Shown here piece after piece: positions 17,914-26,589 of a stretch of 64,000 nucleotides of DNA. The translations under genes were made by a program, and so were the position numbers. Source of the stretch: Natrialba chahannaoensis JCM 10990 (GTDB lineage: Archaea > Halobacteriota > Halobacteria > Halobacteriales > Natrialbaceae); contig NZ_AOIN01000035.1 of assembly GCF_000337135.1 (NCBI RefSeq), positions 64,775 through 128,774 on the forward strand, read 5' to 3'. The notes beneath the pieces were generated by a model. It ran no database searches, was not told the DNA's origin, and saw only the letters and a list, made by a program, of their open reading frames with translations. Each line of letters starts with the position of its first letter. Position 1 is the first letter of the stretch.

Positions 17914-18588
17914 ATGCGCCCTCCCCGCTCTCGTCGGTCGCTTCTCGCGTCCGTCGTTTCCCTCGCTGCGCTGACAGCCGGCTGTTCGTCGGACTGGTTC
18001 CGCAACCCAGAGACGGCTTCGTCGAACGATAAACCCATCCCCACGAGAACTGATATCGACTGTACTGGCGTCTCTCGACCGACTGCATTTCCACCCGCGT
18101 CGGCCGACGAAGACGCACCCGAGGTTACGTTCGACGTACTCGAGTACCCACCAGAACCAGCCGAGCGTTCACGGAGTGCACTGGCGTACGTGCGTGCATT
18201 CGAGCAGGCGTATCGTCAGCAGCAGTTTCTCGTGACACAGGGTGACCAGGCACGTGACTTCGAGTTGACGGTCGGACAGCACCGGCTGTCGGCGGTAGCT
18301 GACGAGGATCGGGACCACAATCACGGCTCCGACTCCGATTCCGTTTCCGATTCCGATTCCGTTTCCGAGGACAATCGCAACCAAGATGGTGTGTTGGTCT
18401 CGCTGGTGTACGATCTGGTGACGGAGACGGAGCACACGGAACACGCCGAGTGGGACGTTCGGGTGACCTACTTTCTCAGCGACCGGGTCGCGTTGCGCGC
18501 GCAGTACGACGGGATTGGAACGGAGCCGTCGTTCGACCCTGACCCGCGAACGGACGGGGAGCTGGTCGCCTGTTCGGAGGGGTCGTAA
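17914..18588 (+). CDS. Lipoprotein, unknown function
   Basis: The protein has 224 residues. An RRSLLASVVSLAALTAGC sequence gives a twin-arginine-like signal with lipobox LTAGC. The exported part contains AYVRAFEQAYRQQQFL, a motif-like helix shared by many haloarchaeal lipoproteins, and a Ser-Asp repeat (about 130-150). Function unknown. Confidence 0.75.
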   Translation: MRPPRSRRSLLASVVSLAALTAGCSSDWFRNPETASSNDKPIPTRTDIDCTGVSRPTAFPPASADEDAPEVTFDVLEYPPEPAERSRSALAYVRAFEQAYRQQQFLVTQGDQARDFELTVGQHRLSAVADEDRDHNHGSDSDSVSDSDSVSEDNRNQDGVLVSLVYDLVTETEHTEHAEWDVRVTYFLSDRVALRAQYDGIGTEPSFDPDPRTDGELVACSEGS

Positions 18589-18641
18589 CCGGGGCGGCGA
18601 ACTTATACCGACCCGCCAGAAAGCAGTGGGTGAGACGACGT

Positions 18642-19238
18642 ATGGTCCCACACATTCGAGTTGCCACTACGGCCGATGCGGCCGCCGTTCGCGATATCTA
18701 CGCACCCTTCTGTTCGTCCTCCGCGGTCACGTTCGAGGAGACGCCGCCGACCGAAGCCGAGATGGCAGACCGTATCGAGTCGACACTCGAGCAGTACCCC
18801 TGGCTCGTCGCCGAGCGCGAGGACGGAACGGTGCTCGGCTACGCCTATGCGGGTCCGCTGCGAAAGCGCTAGGCCGACGAGTGGGTCGTCGAACGCTCCG
18901 TCTACGTCGCAGAGGACGCCCGCCAGTCGGGTGTCGGGCGAACGCTCTACACGTCGCTGCTCGCAGTTCTCGAGGCCCAGGGCTTCTACGAGGCCTACGC
19001 GGTGACGACGCTGCCGAACCCGGCGACGGTGGCGTTTCACGGACGGCTCGGCTTCGAGCGCTTTGCAGACTTCCCGCGGGTCGGCTACACGCAGGGAGAG
19101 TGGCACGACGTGCGGTGGTGGCGACGGGAAATCGCAGACAAACCCGAGAATCCGGAACCGATCACGCCGTTCTCGACGGTTCGGGAGGACGAGTTCGGGT
19201 CGCTGCTCCGGGCTGGCGAGCCGTTTCTCGAGGTGTAA
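18642..19238 (+). pseudogene. GNAT N-acetyltransferase interrupted by an in-frame TAG
   Basis: Residues 1-76 (MVPHIRVATTADAAAVRDIY to AGPLRKR) are the N-terminal half of a phosphinothricin-acetyltransferase-like GNAT protein. A TAG at 18870-18872 follows, and the same frame continues at once with ADEWVVERSVYVAEDARQSG, then GRTLYTSLL and the C-terminal FHGRLGFERFADFPRVGY. There is no frameshift and reading beyond the stop gives a normal length of about 198 codons, including the acetyl-CoA loop (RQSGVGR). One base change, for example from AAG or CAG, would explain it. A separate product from 19002 is unlikely. A sequencing error is the main alternative. Confidence 0.85.
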
Positions 19239-20039
19239 CCTTGTCGTCGGCTCGCAGGCTCTCGAGGTCTCTCCTCGAGCGTCTCCGCGAGACCGTGAAT
19301 CCTCTCGACGATCAGGTCTTCGCTGCGGACGAAATGGCCGATTGGCTGCTCAAGGACGAAGCGTAATTCGACCACCTACCGCGTCGGTCCCACTTCGCTT
19401 CGTTCGGAGATGCCCCGTACACTATTCGGTTAGCACAGCGATGACTGGAACTCACCCATTAGACTCTCTCACAATGGAGACGATCAGACCGACGAGTGTG
19501 ATCGCTAGACCCCCCCAGAGTAACAAGTGGTGGAGTTCTGTGACAATAGGCGTCCCCTCGGTGAGCGTGTTTCTCATCATCCAGAACCCTGCTACTATCG
19601 AGAGGTTTATTCCAACGAGGCTGATATGCGTTCCATCCATCCCAATAGTCTTCAATGACCCTTATGATAAATATATTCTACTACCTCTGATTTAATAGGG
19701 TCTACACCGTTCCATTCACACCTCTATAGATCCCTAATTTATCAAATAGGTCAGAATTAATTCCTTGTGAAGTCATTATCAGTACACTCTATTCATTCAT
19801 ATGGGAAATTGATTCTTAGACTAATTCCGTCTCTACGAGTGAACGTGGTTCATCTGGTTGATCTCTTTTGGACTCCCACCGTCCATCGTCTTGCTGGATG
19901 TCTTGGCCGGTGAGGTTGTCTGGGTGGGTTACGGATTCTCTGTCAGCGAACGCTGCTTGAAGCTACCTTTTGCATTGTTTCCGCAGCACCTCCGAACCGA
20001 ACCCCGCCCTCTTTTGCCCCAATACACGGAGTGAGCCAT
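19239..20039. other. Long intergenic stretch, AT-rich from about 19440
   Basis: The stretch holds a small minus-strand membrane protein gene (19452-19640) and, on the minus strand at 19816-19962, an open segment without a start that reads THPDNLTGQDIQQDDGRW before stopping, possibly the tail of a lost gene. The rest is clearly richer in A and T than the neighbours and shows no recognisable gene. Placed beside a broken acetyltransferase, it looks like the remains of an acquired or deleted segment. Confidence 0.5.
19452..19640 (-). CDS. Small two-helix membrane protein
   Basis: The protein has 62 residues from the ATG at 19640 (MDGTHISLVGINLSIVAGFW). Two clear hydrophobic helices (about 6-22 and 36-56) are separated by a short polar loop. 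A strong TATA-like AATATATTTAT (about 19669-19679) lies roughly 30-40 bases upstream, supporting expression and this start. It is set in AT-rich DNA unlike its neighbours. Function unknown. Confidence 0.6.
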   Translation of the reverse strand: MDGTHISLVGINLSIVAGFWMMRNTLTEGTPIVTELHHLLLWGGLAITLVGLIVSIVRESNG

Positions 20040-20705
20040 ATGGATCCCTCGAACTGGCAAACGTATCTCGTCACCCAGGAGTCCGTCTCGACGGGGCGCT
20101 CGACGCTCGAGATCGTCGAGGCGACGATTGCGGGTGGGGTTGACGCCGTCCAGCTCCGCGAGAAGGACACCGACACCCGGTTTCGGTACGAACTCGGTCG
20201 GGAACTGCGCGAGCTGACGGCCGAGACGGGCGTGGACCTGATCGTCAACGACCGGGTCGACATCGCGCAGGCCATCGACGCCGACGGCGTACACGTCGGC
20301 CAGTCGGACCTTCCCGTCTCGGTCGTCAGGGATCTGCTCGGGCCGGACGCGATCGTCGGCTGTTCGACGGCGACAGTTGCAGAGGCTGAGCAGGCCGAAG
20401 CCGACGGCGCGGACTACGTCGGTATCGGGACGATCTACGGCACGACTTCGAAGAATGTCGAGGAATACAAAGACGGCGTCGGCCCGGAGCGTGTCGCCGA
20501 CATCACCGACGCGATTTCGATTCCGGCGGTCGGTATCGGCGGAATCACGACCGACAACGCCGGACCGGTCGTCGAGGCGGGTGCAGTCGGCGTCGCGGTT
20601 ATTTCGGCGATCACCGCCGCCGACGACCCAGCGGCTGCGACCGCCGCGCTCGCCTCAACCGTCGAAACGGCAAAGCACGTCGAGCACGGAGGAGCCACCG
20701 AATGA
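20040..20705 (+). CDS. thiE: Thiamine-phosphate synthase
   Basis: The protein has 221 residues with the TIM-barrel thiamine synthase pattern: DAVQLREKD near 37-45 for pyrophosphate binding, LIVNDRVDIA, and DGVHVGQSDLP. It joins HMP-PP and thiazole phosphate to form TMP. Its stop overlaps the thiM start by four bases, so the two are translationally coupled. The ATG at 20040 gives MDPSNWQTYLVT; a GTG at 20031 is a minor alternative. I see no THI-box riboswitch upstream. Confidence 0.96.
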   Translation: MDPSNWQTYLVTQESVSTGRSTLEIVEATIAGGVDAVQLREKDTDTRFRYELGRELRELTAETGVDLIVNDRVDIAQAIDADGVHVGQSDLPVSVVRDLLGPDAIVGCSTATVAEAEQAEADGADYVGIGTIYGTTSKNVEEYKDGVGPERVADITDAISIPAVGIGGITTDNAGPVVEAGAVGVAVISAITAADDPAAATAALASTVETAKHVEHGGATE

Positions 20706-21541
20706 GTGACACTGACTCACCGGACGTTACCGGCGACGAACTGGCGGACTCGCTACGGGCCATCGCGGACGCCCCGCCGCTCGTCCAGGCACTGACAAAC
20801 GAGGTGACGATGAACGACGTGGCGAACCTTATCCTCCACTGGGACGCGCTTCCAGTGATGGCCGACTCGCCCGGCGATGCCGGCGAGATGGCCCAGGGTG
20901 CAGACGCCGTGCTGTTCAATACGGGACAGGTTCCGGAACCGAAAGTCGAAGCGATGCACGAGGCCGCGCAGGCGGCAGCCGACTTCAATATTCCGGTCGT
21001 GCTCGATCCCGTCGGCGTCGGTTCCACGCCGACACGTAAGTCGGTCGCACAGACGCTGCTCGACGAAGTCTCGTTCACTGTCATCAAGGGCAACTACGGC
21101 GAGATCAGCGCCCTCGCGGGCGTCGAAGCCGACGTGAAAGGCGTTGAATCCGTTGGCGACTACGACGAAATCGAGGAGACTGCCCGCTCGCTCGCCGACT
21201 CGACCGGTTCGATCGTCGTCGCAAGTGGTGTCGAGGACATCGTCGCGGACGCCGACAGCGTCTACCGACTTACCGCAGGTCACGAGATGCTGGGTGAGGT
21301 CGTCGGTACCGGCTGTATGCTCGGTGCGACCCTCGCCGCGTTCAACGGTGCACTCGAGGACGCCCACGCCGCGGCGCTTCACGGAACACTCGCGTTCGGC
21401 ATCGCGGGCGAGCGCGCCGCAGACCTGAATTACGAGGGGCCAGCGAGCTACCGAACGAACTTCCACGACACAGTTGCTGGACTCGCAGGCGGCGCGGTCA
21501 CCGACTTCGACCTCGACGGGCGCGTCGACCGGATCGCCTGA
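20702..21541 (+). CDS. thiM: Hydroxyethylthiazole kinase
   Basis: The protein has 279 residues of the ribokinase-like ThiM family. Visible motifs are PPLVQALTNEVTMNDVAN near 20-40 for substrate binding, the PVVLDPVGVGSTPTRK region near 100, the GNYGEISALAG motif, and the C-terminal anion hole GTGCMLGA near 200. It phosphorylates the thiazole alcohol for ThiE. The start overlaps thiE by ATGA. Confidence 0.96.
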   Translation: MSDTDSPDVTGDELADSLRAIADAPPLVQALTNEVTMNDVANLILHWDALPVMADSPGDAGEMAQGADAVLFNTGQVPEPKVEAMHEAAQAAADFNIPVVLDPVGVGSTPTRKSVAQTLLDEVSFTVIKGNYGEISALAGVEADVKGVESVGDYDEIEETARSLADSTGSIVVASGVEDIVADADSVYRLTAGHEMLGEVVGTGCMLGATLAAFNGALEDAHAAALHGTLAFGIAGERAADLNYEGPASYRTNFHDTVAGLAGGAVTDFDLDGRVDRIA

Positions 21542-21638
21542 GGTGGTTGTCGTCTCACCCTCTCATCTGTGACTGTCGTTTCTTTGCGCCGGTCGATCTC
21601 TGTTATCTGCCGAGTGCATTGTCACCTCGGTTTCGCCG

Positions 21639-23102
21639 TTACCGAAGGTTCAAGTGTGCGTCAAAACCGTCGACGAGATCGGTGTTATCCTGATGCTTCC
21701 CGAAGTGTCCGACGATCGCATCCGGCCCTTTCGCGTAGACCGGTACGTCCGTCGCGCTGTGCGTGTCAGTTCTCCAGCCGAGGCCCGCCCGGCGATTCAC
21801 GACGCTGTCACGACCAGTGATCGCCGAGGGATCGTCGAGTAACTCGTTCGCCTCGTCGGTCGAGAGATCGTCGATTCCGGTCCGTGCTTCGATGTGCGTT
21901 TTGACCTCCTCGACCGAGGACAGCGGCTCGAGTTCGGCGGCGAGCACGCCCTGGGAAACCTCCTGGTCGACGATCGGCTCCCAATCCATGTGGTAGGAGT
22001 CGCGAGCCAGCACCAGCCCGCCGGTTTCGTGGTCGGCGACGGTGACGACCAGTGTATCGGCGGGCCCGCGGCCGCGACCGAAACCCGGTCCATCCGCGTA
22101 CTCCATCGCAACGTTGACCGCCGCGTCGTGTTCGACCTGCTCCGGAACGACCGCGGGGTCGTTCGCATGGCCGGCGTGGTCAACCCGTCCGCCCTCCACC
22201 ATCAGGAAGAAGCCGTTTCGTGAGCGGGACTCGAGTACCTCGATCGCCTTCACGGTCATTTCAGGGAGCGTCGGCTGCGTGGTGTCGGGGTCGTCGGTTC
22301 GGTCGAGGGAGTAGTCGAAGTGTCCTGTCTCGGTGAACAGGCCGAGGATCTTCTCGTTCTCGGCGGCTGCCAACTCGTCCGCGGTCTCGACGTATTGGTA
22401 GCCGTTGGCCTCGGCTTCACCGATGAGGTCGGCGTGGTCCTTGCGGCTGTCCGCCCGAAAGTGTGATCGGTCACCGCCGAGCAGAACGTCCACGTCGACA
22501 TCCTGCTCCCGGACGTACTGGCGTGCAATCTCCTCCTGTTGACCACGAGATCTGACGTGCGTCGCGAACGCTGCTGGCGTCGCGTGAGTTAACTGTGTCG
22601 TCGTCACCAGTCCGGTCGCGTAGCCGGCCGCGGCTGCCCGTTCGAGCACGGTTTCTATTGGATTTCCGGCGTGATCGACGCTGATCGCGGTCGGGTAGGT
22701 CTTCTGTCCCGTTGCGATCGCCGTGCCGGCAGCACCGGAGTCTGTGATTAGCTGTCCGTCGGGATCGTCGGGGTAGGTCGACACCGAGCCGACGGCGTCG
22801 GCGCGGTCGATCCCGAGTTCGACGTCATCGATATTTGCGGGAAACGCTGCCGGGTCGTCTTGGTACGCGCTGTAGTATCGGGCCGCGGTGTCGTGCACCC
22901 GGCTGCCACCGTCGGGTACGAGGAGAATGACGTTGCGGGTCCGCCCGCCGCCAACCCCGTGGCCGTCACGGGCGCTTGCGGTGGTGCCCAACGCGCCCGA
23001 TCCCGCCAGCGCTCCAAGGCCCGCCATGAAGGTTCGCCGCGCGGTCGAGGCCCGTTCGGTCGTCGGCTCGTCGTTTCGCCCGGTGTCCGTGGTGGAAGGC
23101 AT
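21639..23102 (-). CDS. phoA: Alkaline phosphatase, Tat-exported
   Basis: The protein has 487 residues. A twin-arginine signal (ARRTFMAGLGALAGSG) is followed by the alkaline phosphatase core: metal-binding VPDGGSRVHDTAARYY, the catalytic serine in DSGAAGTAIATGQ, EGGRVDHAGHAND and VADHETGG. It releases phosphate from organic esters outside the cell. A TATA-like TATTATAAAGG (about 23133-23143) lies 31-41 bases upstream of the ATG. Phosphate control is likely but no Pho-type operator is recognised. Bases 23103-23344 carry only this promoter region. Confidence 0.93.
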   Translation of the reverse strand: MPSTTDTGRNDEPTTERASTARRTFMAGLGALAGSGALGTTASARDGHGVGGGRTRNVILLVPDGGSRVHDTAARYYSAYQDDPAAFPANIDDVELGIDRADAVGSVSTYPDDPDGQLITDSGAAGTAIATGQKTYPTAISVDHAGNPIETVLERAAAAGYATGLVTTTQLTHATPAAFATHVRSRGQQEEIARQYVREQDVDVDVLLGGDRSHFRADSRKDHADLIGEAEANGYQYVETADELAAAENEKILGLFTETGHFDYSLDRTDDPDTTQPTLPEMTVKAIEVLESRSRNGFFLMVEGGRVDHAGHANDPAVVPEQVEHDAAVNVAMEYADGPGFGRGRGPADTLVVTVADHETGGLVLARDSYHMDWEPIVDQEVSQGVLAAELEPLSSVEEVKTHIEARTGIDDLSTDEANELLDDPSAITGRDSVVNRRAGLGWRTDTHSATDVPVYAKGPDAIVGHFGKHQDNTDLVDGFDAHLNLR

Positions 23103-23344
23103 CACCAATGGAACCCTCGAATCGAGGCAAATGCCTTTATAATAGCGCTATTTCTGAATACGGGTCGCTTCTGATGACTGTATAGGAAACGTACCAGTTG
23201 CGGGTGGTGGTCGGCTATCGGGAGCGGATCATAGTCATCCCGAGAGGAACGGTCGCCTACTTGTCGCGGCGTCTGTCGATCACGTTTCGCAGTTAGACTG
23301 GCAGAAACAGCCGCGATTTGACGAACTGCGACCGATTGGCTCGT

Positions 23345-24031
23345 TCAACAGACGGGCTTCGGATTCGCTCCCAGTTCTTCCAGATTCTCGACGTACTCGT
23401 CGTACGCAGCGCTGATCGCGTCGACCGCGGCCGCAGCCGCTCTCGCGCGAGCGGCGTCGTCAATACAGCAGTCCGCGAAGCGTTCTCCGGCGCGCTCGAG
23501 TTGGGCGTCGAGATCGTCACCGAACTCGCGGAAGACGGCCGCCGTTTGCGGGTCCGCGTCACCGATGAAGTAGCCGACGACCTGATCTTTCGAGCGCTTG
23601 CTCGCGAGGATGCGCCCAACGAGTGCGCCGATGCGTTCGTCGGTGGACTCGAGTGTCCGCAGGTAGTCGTGGAGCGCTGGGACTGCATCGGGTTCGTACG
23701 CGTCGGCGGCGGTCTCTCGACCGAGGGTATCGAGCACCGTTTCGAGGTGGTTGCGCTCCTCGGCAGCGGTCGCTTTGAAGGCCTCGCGTGTCCCCTCGTC
23801 GGATTCGTCGTCGGCCCAGGCGCTGAACGTGTGCCAGGCAGCGTACTCGGCGTCGGCCGTGGCCGCGAGGACGGGTTCCGTGTCGATGTCGCCGTCCGTC
23901 TCGGCGTAGAGGGACTTCGAGGAGCCAAGACGCGAGAGCTGTGTCTGGGCATCCTCGCGGACGGTCTCAAGGAACGTCTCGAAATCGGCTGGGCTGTCGG
24001 CGTCGGCTGGGTCACGCGCGTTGTCGCTCAT
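23345..24031 (-). CDS. Ferritin-like (rubrerythrin family) protein
   Basis: The protein has 228 residues, mostly helical. EYAAWHTF and EERNHLETV supply E and ExxH-type iron ligands of a ferritin-like diiron site, with helices of about 30 residues around them. No C-terminal rubredoxin domain is present; a CC pair lies in the last third and a terminal cysteine closes the protein. It may handle peroxide or iron, but the activity is uncertain. It is encoded directly after the rhodanese (43-base gap). Confidence 0.7.
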   Translation of the reverse strand: MSDNARDPADADSPADFETFLETVREDAQTQLSRLGSSKSLYAETDGDIDTEPVLAATADAEYAAWHTFSAWADDESDEGTREAFKATAAEERNHLETVLDTLGRETAADAYEPDAVPALHDYLRTLESTDERIGALVGRILASKRSKDQVVGYFIGDADPQTAAVFREFGDDLDAQLERAGERFADCCIDDAARARAAAAAVDAISAAYDEYVENLEELGANPKPVC

Positions 24032-24074
24032 ACGTGTCGTGTGTGGGTGGCTGCTAATTCGTCTCTCGTCTCGC

Positions 24075-24941
24075 TTAGCTGCCGTCGCCGGTCTCGACGG
24101 GCGCGTTCACCAGGTTACCCCACTCGGTCCAGGAGCCGTCGTAGTTGACCGCATCCTCGTAGCCAAGCAGTTCGTGCAGCGCGAACCACGCGACGGACGA
24201 CCGCTCGCCGATGCGGCAGTAGGCGACCGTCGTCTCGCCGCCCGTGATACCTTCCTCGGCGTAGAGGGACTCGAGTTCCTCGCGGCTCTTGAACGTCCCG
24301 TCATCGGTTGTGACGGCCGCCCAGGAGATGTTCTTCGCGCCCGGGATATGGCCGCCGCGCTGGGCCGTCTCCTGCAGGCCTGGTGGGGCGAGGATCTCGC
24401 CGCTGAACTCTTCGGGCGAGCGAACGTCGACGAGGGGCACGCCGCGTTCGATCGCCTTCTCGACGTCCCCACGGTAGGCGCGGATGTTCTCGCGTGGGCC
24501 GGCGGCGTCGTACTCGGTGGCCGAGAAGTCGGGCACCTCGTCGGTCGTCGGATACTCGTTCTCGAGCCAGTACTCGCGGCCGCCGTCGAGCAGATAGACC
24601 TCCTCGTGGCCGTAGTACTTCAGCTGCCAGTAGGTGTAGGCGGCGAACCAGTTCGCGTTGTCGCCGTAGAGGACGATGGTCGAGTCCTCGCTGATCCCGT
24701 GGGAGCCGAGGAGGTCCTCGAGATCGTCCTGCTCGAGCACGTCGCGGCGGGTCTGGTCCTGGAGTTGCGTCTCCCAGTTAAATCCAATCGCGCCGGGGGC
24801 GTGCTCGTCGTCGTAGGCTTCCGTGTCCACGTCGACTTCGACCAGTCGGTGTGTGGGGTCGTCGCTCTGGAACTCATCGAGGTGGTCAGCGACCCAGTCA
24901 GCCGTGACCAGTACGTCGTTGGCGTACTCGTTTGTTGCCAT
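24075..24941 (-). CDS. tssA: Thiosulfate sulfurtransferase (tandem rhodanese)
   Basis: The protein has 288 residues with two rhodanese domains, N-terminal inactive (about 8-125) and C-terminal catalytic (about 150-285). The active-site loop is CRIGERSS with C242, similar to the CRxGxRx loop of thiosulfate-preferring enzymes. The ATG at 24941 gives MATNEYANDVLVTADWVADH. It is divergent from a second tandem rhodanese at 25224, with 282 bases between them. Confidence 0.93.
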   Translation of the reverse strand: MATNEYANDVLVTADWVADHLDEFQSDDPTHRLVEVDVDTEAYDDEHAPGAIGFNWETQLQDQTRRDVLEQDDLEDLLGSHGISEDSTIVLYGDNANWFAAYTYWQLKYYGHEEVYLLDGGREYWLENEYPTTDEVPDFSATEYDAAGPRENIRAYRGDVEKAIERGVPLVDVRSPEEFSGEILAPPGLQETAQRGGHIPGAKNISWAAVTTDDGTFKSREELESLYAEEGITGGETTVAYCRIGERSSVAWFALHELLGYEDAVNYDGSWTEWGNLVNAPVETGDGS

Positions 24942-25223
24942 ACCTATTCCCTGGCTCGCTGGGGTTATAGGGCCTCTCGAACCGGATAATGGAGTCGGCG
25001 GTCTGTCCTGGAGGAGAGTGTTACCGCTATCGCGGACGCCCGGTATTGATTCACATTTCCTCCCCCTGCAGGGTGTCTGCCCCCCGTCACTCGGCGGGTC
25101 GGGTGACTCACGACTGTCACCATGTTCGGCCACGAACCGGAAACGATTGCCACCATATCGGTACCGCGGGGAGACGTGCCGGTACCGGTTCGTTATCGGC
25201 CGCAGAGCGAGTTCACTCACCCG

Positions 25224-26018
25224 ATGGACGAATCCGTCGTCGTTTCCCCCGACTGGTTGGCAGCGAACCGCGACCGCCCCGACGTCCGCCCCGTCGACGT
25301 CAGAGACGCCTGGGAGTTCGACGCCATCGGCCACGTCCCCGGTGCCGCCAGCATTCCCTTCGACAGCTACCGCGACGACTCCGACGTCGACCGCGGTACT
25401 CTCCCCGGTGCTGACGCTTTCGGTTCCCTGCTCTCTACAGCTGGTATCGACCCTGACGACACCCTCGTTGCCTACGACGACACCCATGGCGTCTTCGCTG
25501 CCCGGTTTTATGTGACTGCACTTGAGTACGGCCACGACGACGTGCGCCTGCTGAACGGGGATTACAGCGCCTGGAGCCGAGCGTACGAGACGACGACGGC
25601 CGCTACCGAGTTCGAGGCGACGAGCTACGAGCCCCACCCGCTCGGTCGGGAGGAGAGCCCACTGGTCGGCTGCGAGGCGGTCGAGACCGCCCGTGAGCGA
25701 GACGCGCTGCTGGTCGACACGCGCGAGCGCGATGAATTCGCGGAGGCACATCTTCCCGGTGCCGTCCGATTCGACTGGCGCGAGGCTGTGGACGACGAAA
25801 CGCGACGGTTGCTTTCCGAGGCGGAATTCGAGGCGCTGCTTGAGTCCCACGGCATTACGCGGGATCGCGAGATTGTGCTCTACTGTAACACGGCGCGGCG
25901 GATCAGCCACACGTACGTCGTCCTGCGGGCGCTTGGCTACGAGGACGTGGCGGTCTACGAGGGCAGTCTCACGGAGTGGCTCGCGATGGATGGGGAAATC
26001 GAGACGGGAGCGCCGTAG
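25224..26018 (+). CDS. Second tandem-domain sulfurtransferase
   Basis: The protein has 264 residues and two rhodanese domains. The catalytic cysteine is C221 in YCNTARRISH, a loop different from that of TssA, so a different acceptor is possible. The start MDESVVVSPDWLAANRDRPD aligns with the family; the longer in-frame start at 25122 would add 34 residues that do not resemble the family. It is divergent from tssA, forming a sulfur-transfer pair. Confidence 0.88.
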   Translation: MDESVVVSPDWLAANRDRPDVRPVDVRDAWEFDAIGHVPGAASIPFDSYRDDSDVDRGTLPGADAFGSLLSTAGIDPDDTLVAYDDTHGVFAARFYVTALEYGHDDVRLLNGDYSAWSRAYETTTAATEFEATSYEPHPLGREESPLVGCEAVETARERDALLVDTRERDEFAEAHLPGAVRFDWREAVDDETRRLLSEAEFEALLESHGITRDREIVLYCNTARRISHTYVVLRALGYEDVAVYEGSLTEWLAMDGEIETGAP

Positions 26019-26108
26019 GTAGGATGCAGTGTGTGCGTCTCGCCGATAGCTTTCAAAGTCACTCTCGGAATTATTTTAGCGTGACAGTTCGTTCGTGCAG
26101 CTATCGCA

Positions 26109-26552
26109 ATGGTCTCCCGCCGCCACCTTCTGAGCAGTCTCGGCTGTGTCGCCTTCGCGGGCTGCACCGCGGTTCTCCCGGACGACGGCACACAACTAGG
26201 CTCGGTCGTTGCGTCGAACTACACTGACGACGAGCGGACGATCGAGGTCCGAATCGCCGCGGACGACGAAACGGTGTCGACGACGACGCACCGGTTGGAC
26301 GCGATTTCCGAGCAGGTCCCATCTGACGAGCAACTCCCCTGTGAATGGGGTGACGGCCCGGACGAGTTCGTCATCGAAGCCAGACGAGAGGACTCCGAGT
26401 GGCGAACGCTCGACGTCTCTGAGCGAGCGACGAGCGACTGCGCTGCGGTGGGCGTCCGCGCACACGACCGGGACTACCTCCCACCGATCGAGTTCACCGT
26501 CCACGAGTGTTCCGAACTCGCGGACGACTACGGCTGTGGGTTTCTCGAGTGA
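26109..26552 (+). CDS. Small Tat lipoprotein
   Basis: The protein has 147 residues. MVSRRHLLSSLGCVAFAGC is a twin-arginine signal with lipobox. The exported domain is a small beta-rich unit with four further cysteines (near 78, 103, 136 and 143), likely disulfides. A TATA-like ATTATTTTAG (about 26070-26079) is about 30-39 bases upstream. Function unknown. Confidence 0.75.
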   Translation: MVSRRHLLSSLGCVAFAGCTAVLPDDGTQLGSVVASNYTDDERTIEVRIAADDETVSTTTHRLDAISEQVPSDEQLPCEWGDGPDEFVIEARREDSEWRTLDVSERATSDCAAVGVRAHDRDYLPPIEFTVHECSELADDYGCGFLE

Positions 26553-26589
26553 CCACGCTCATGCTCATTGAATCGATTCGATTTCGTCG

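Noticed and set aside
18870-18872. TAG read as pyrrolysine in the acetyltransferase
   Set aside because: Halobacteria are not known to encode the pyrrolysine system, none of its genes is here, and no PYLIS-like structure was recognised; a nonsense mutation is simpler.
19700-20039. TPP riboswitch upstream of thiE
   Set aside because: I could not find the conserved THI-box core segments (CUGAGA and CUGAUNAUG-like) in the right order.
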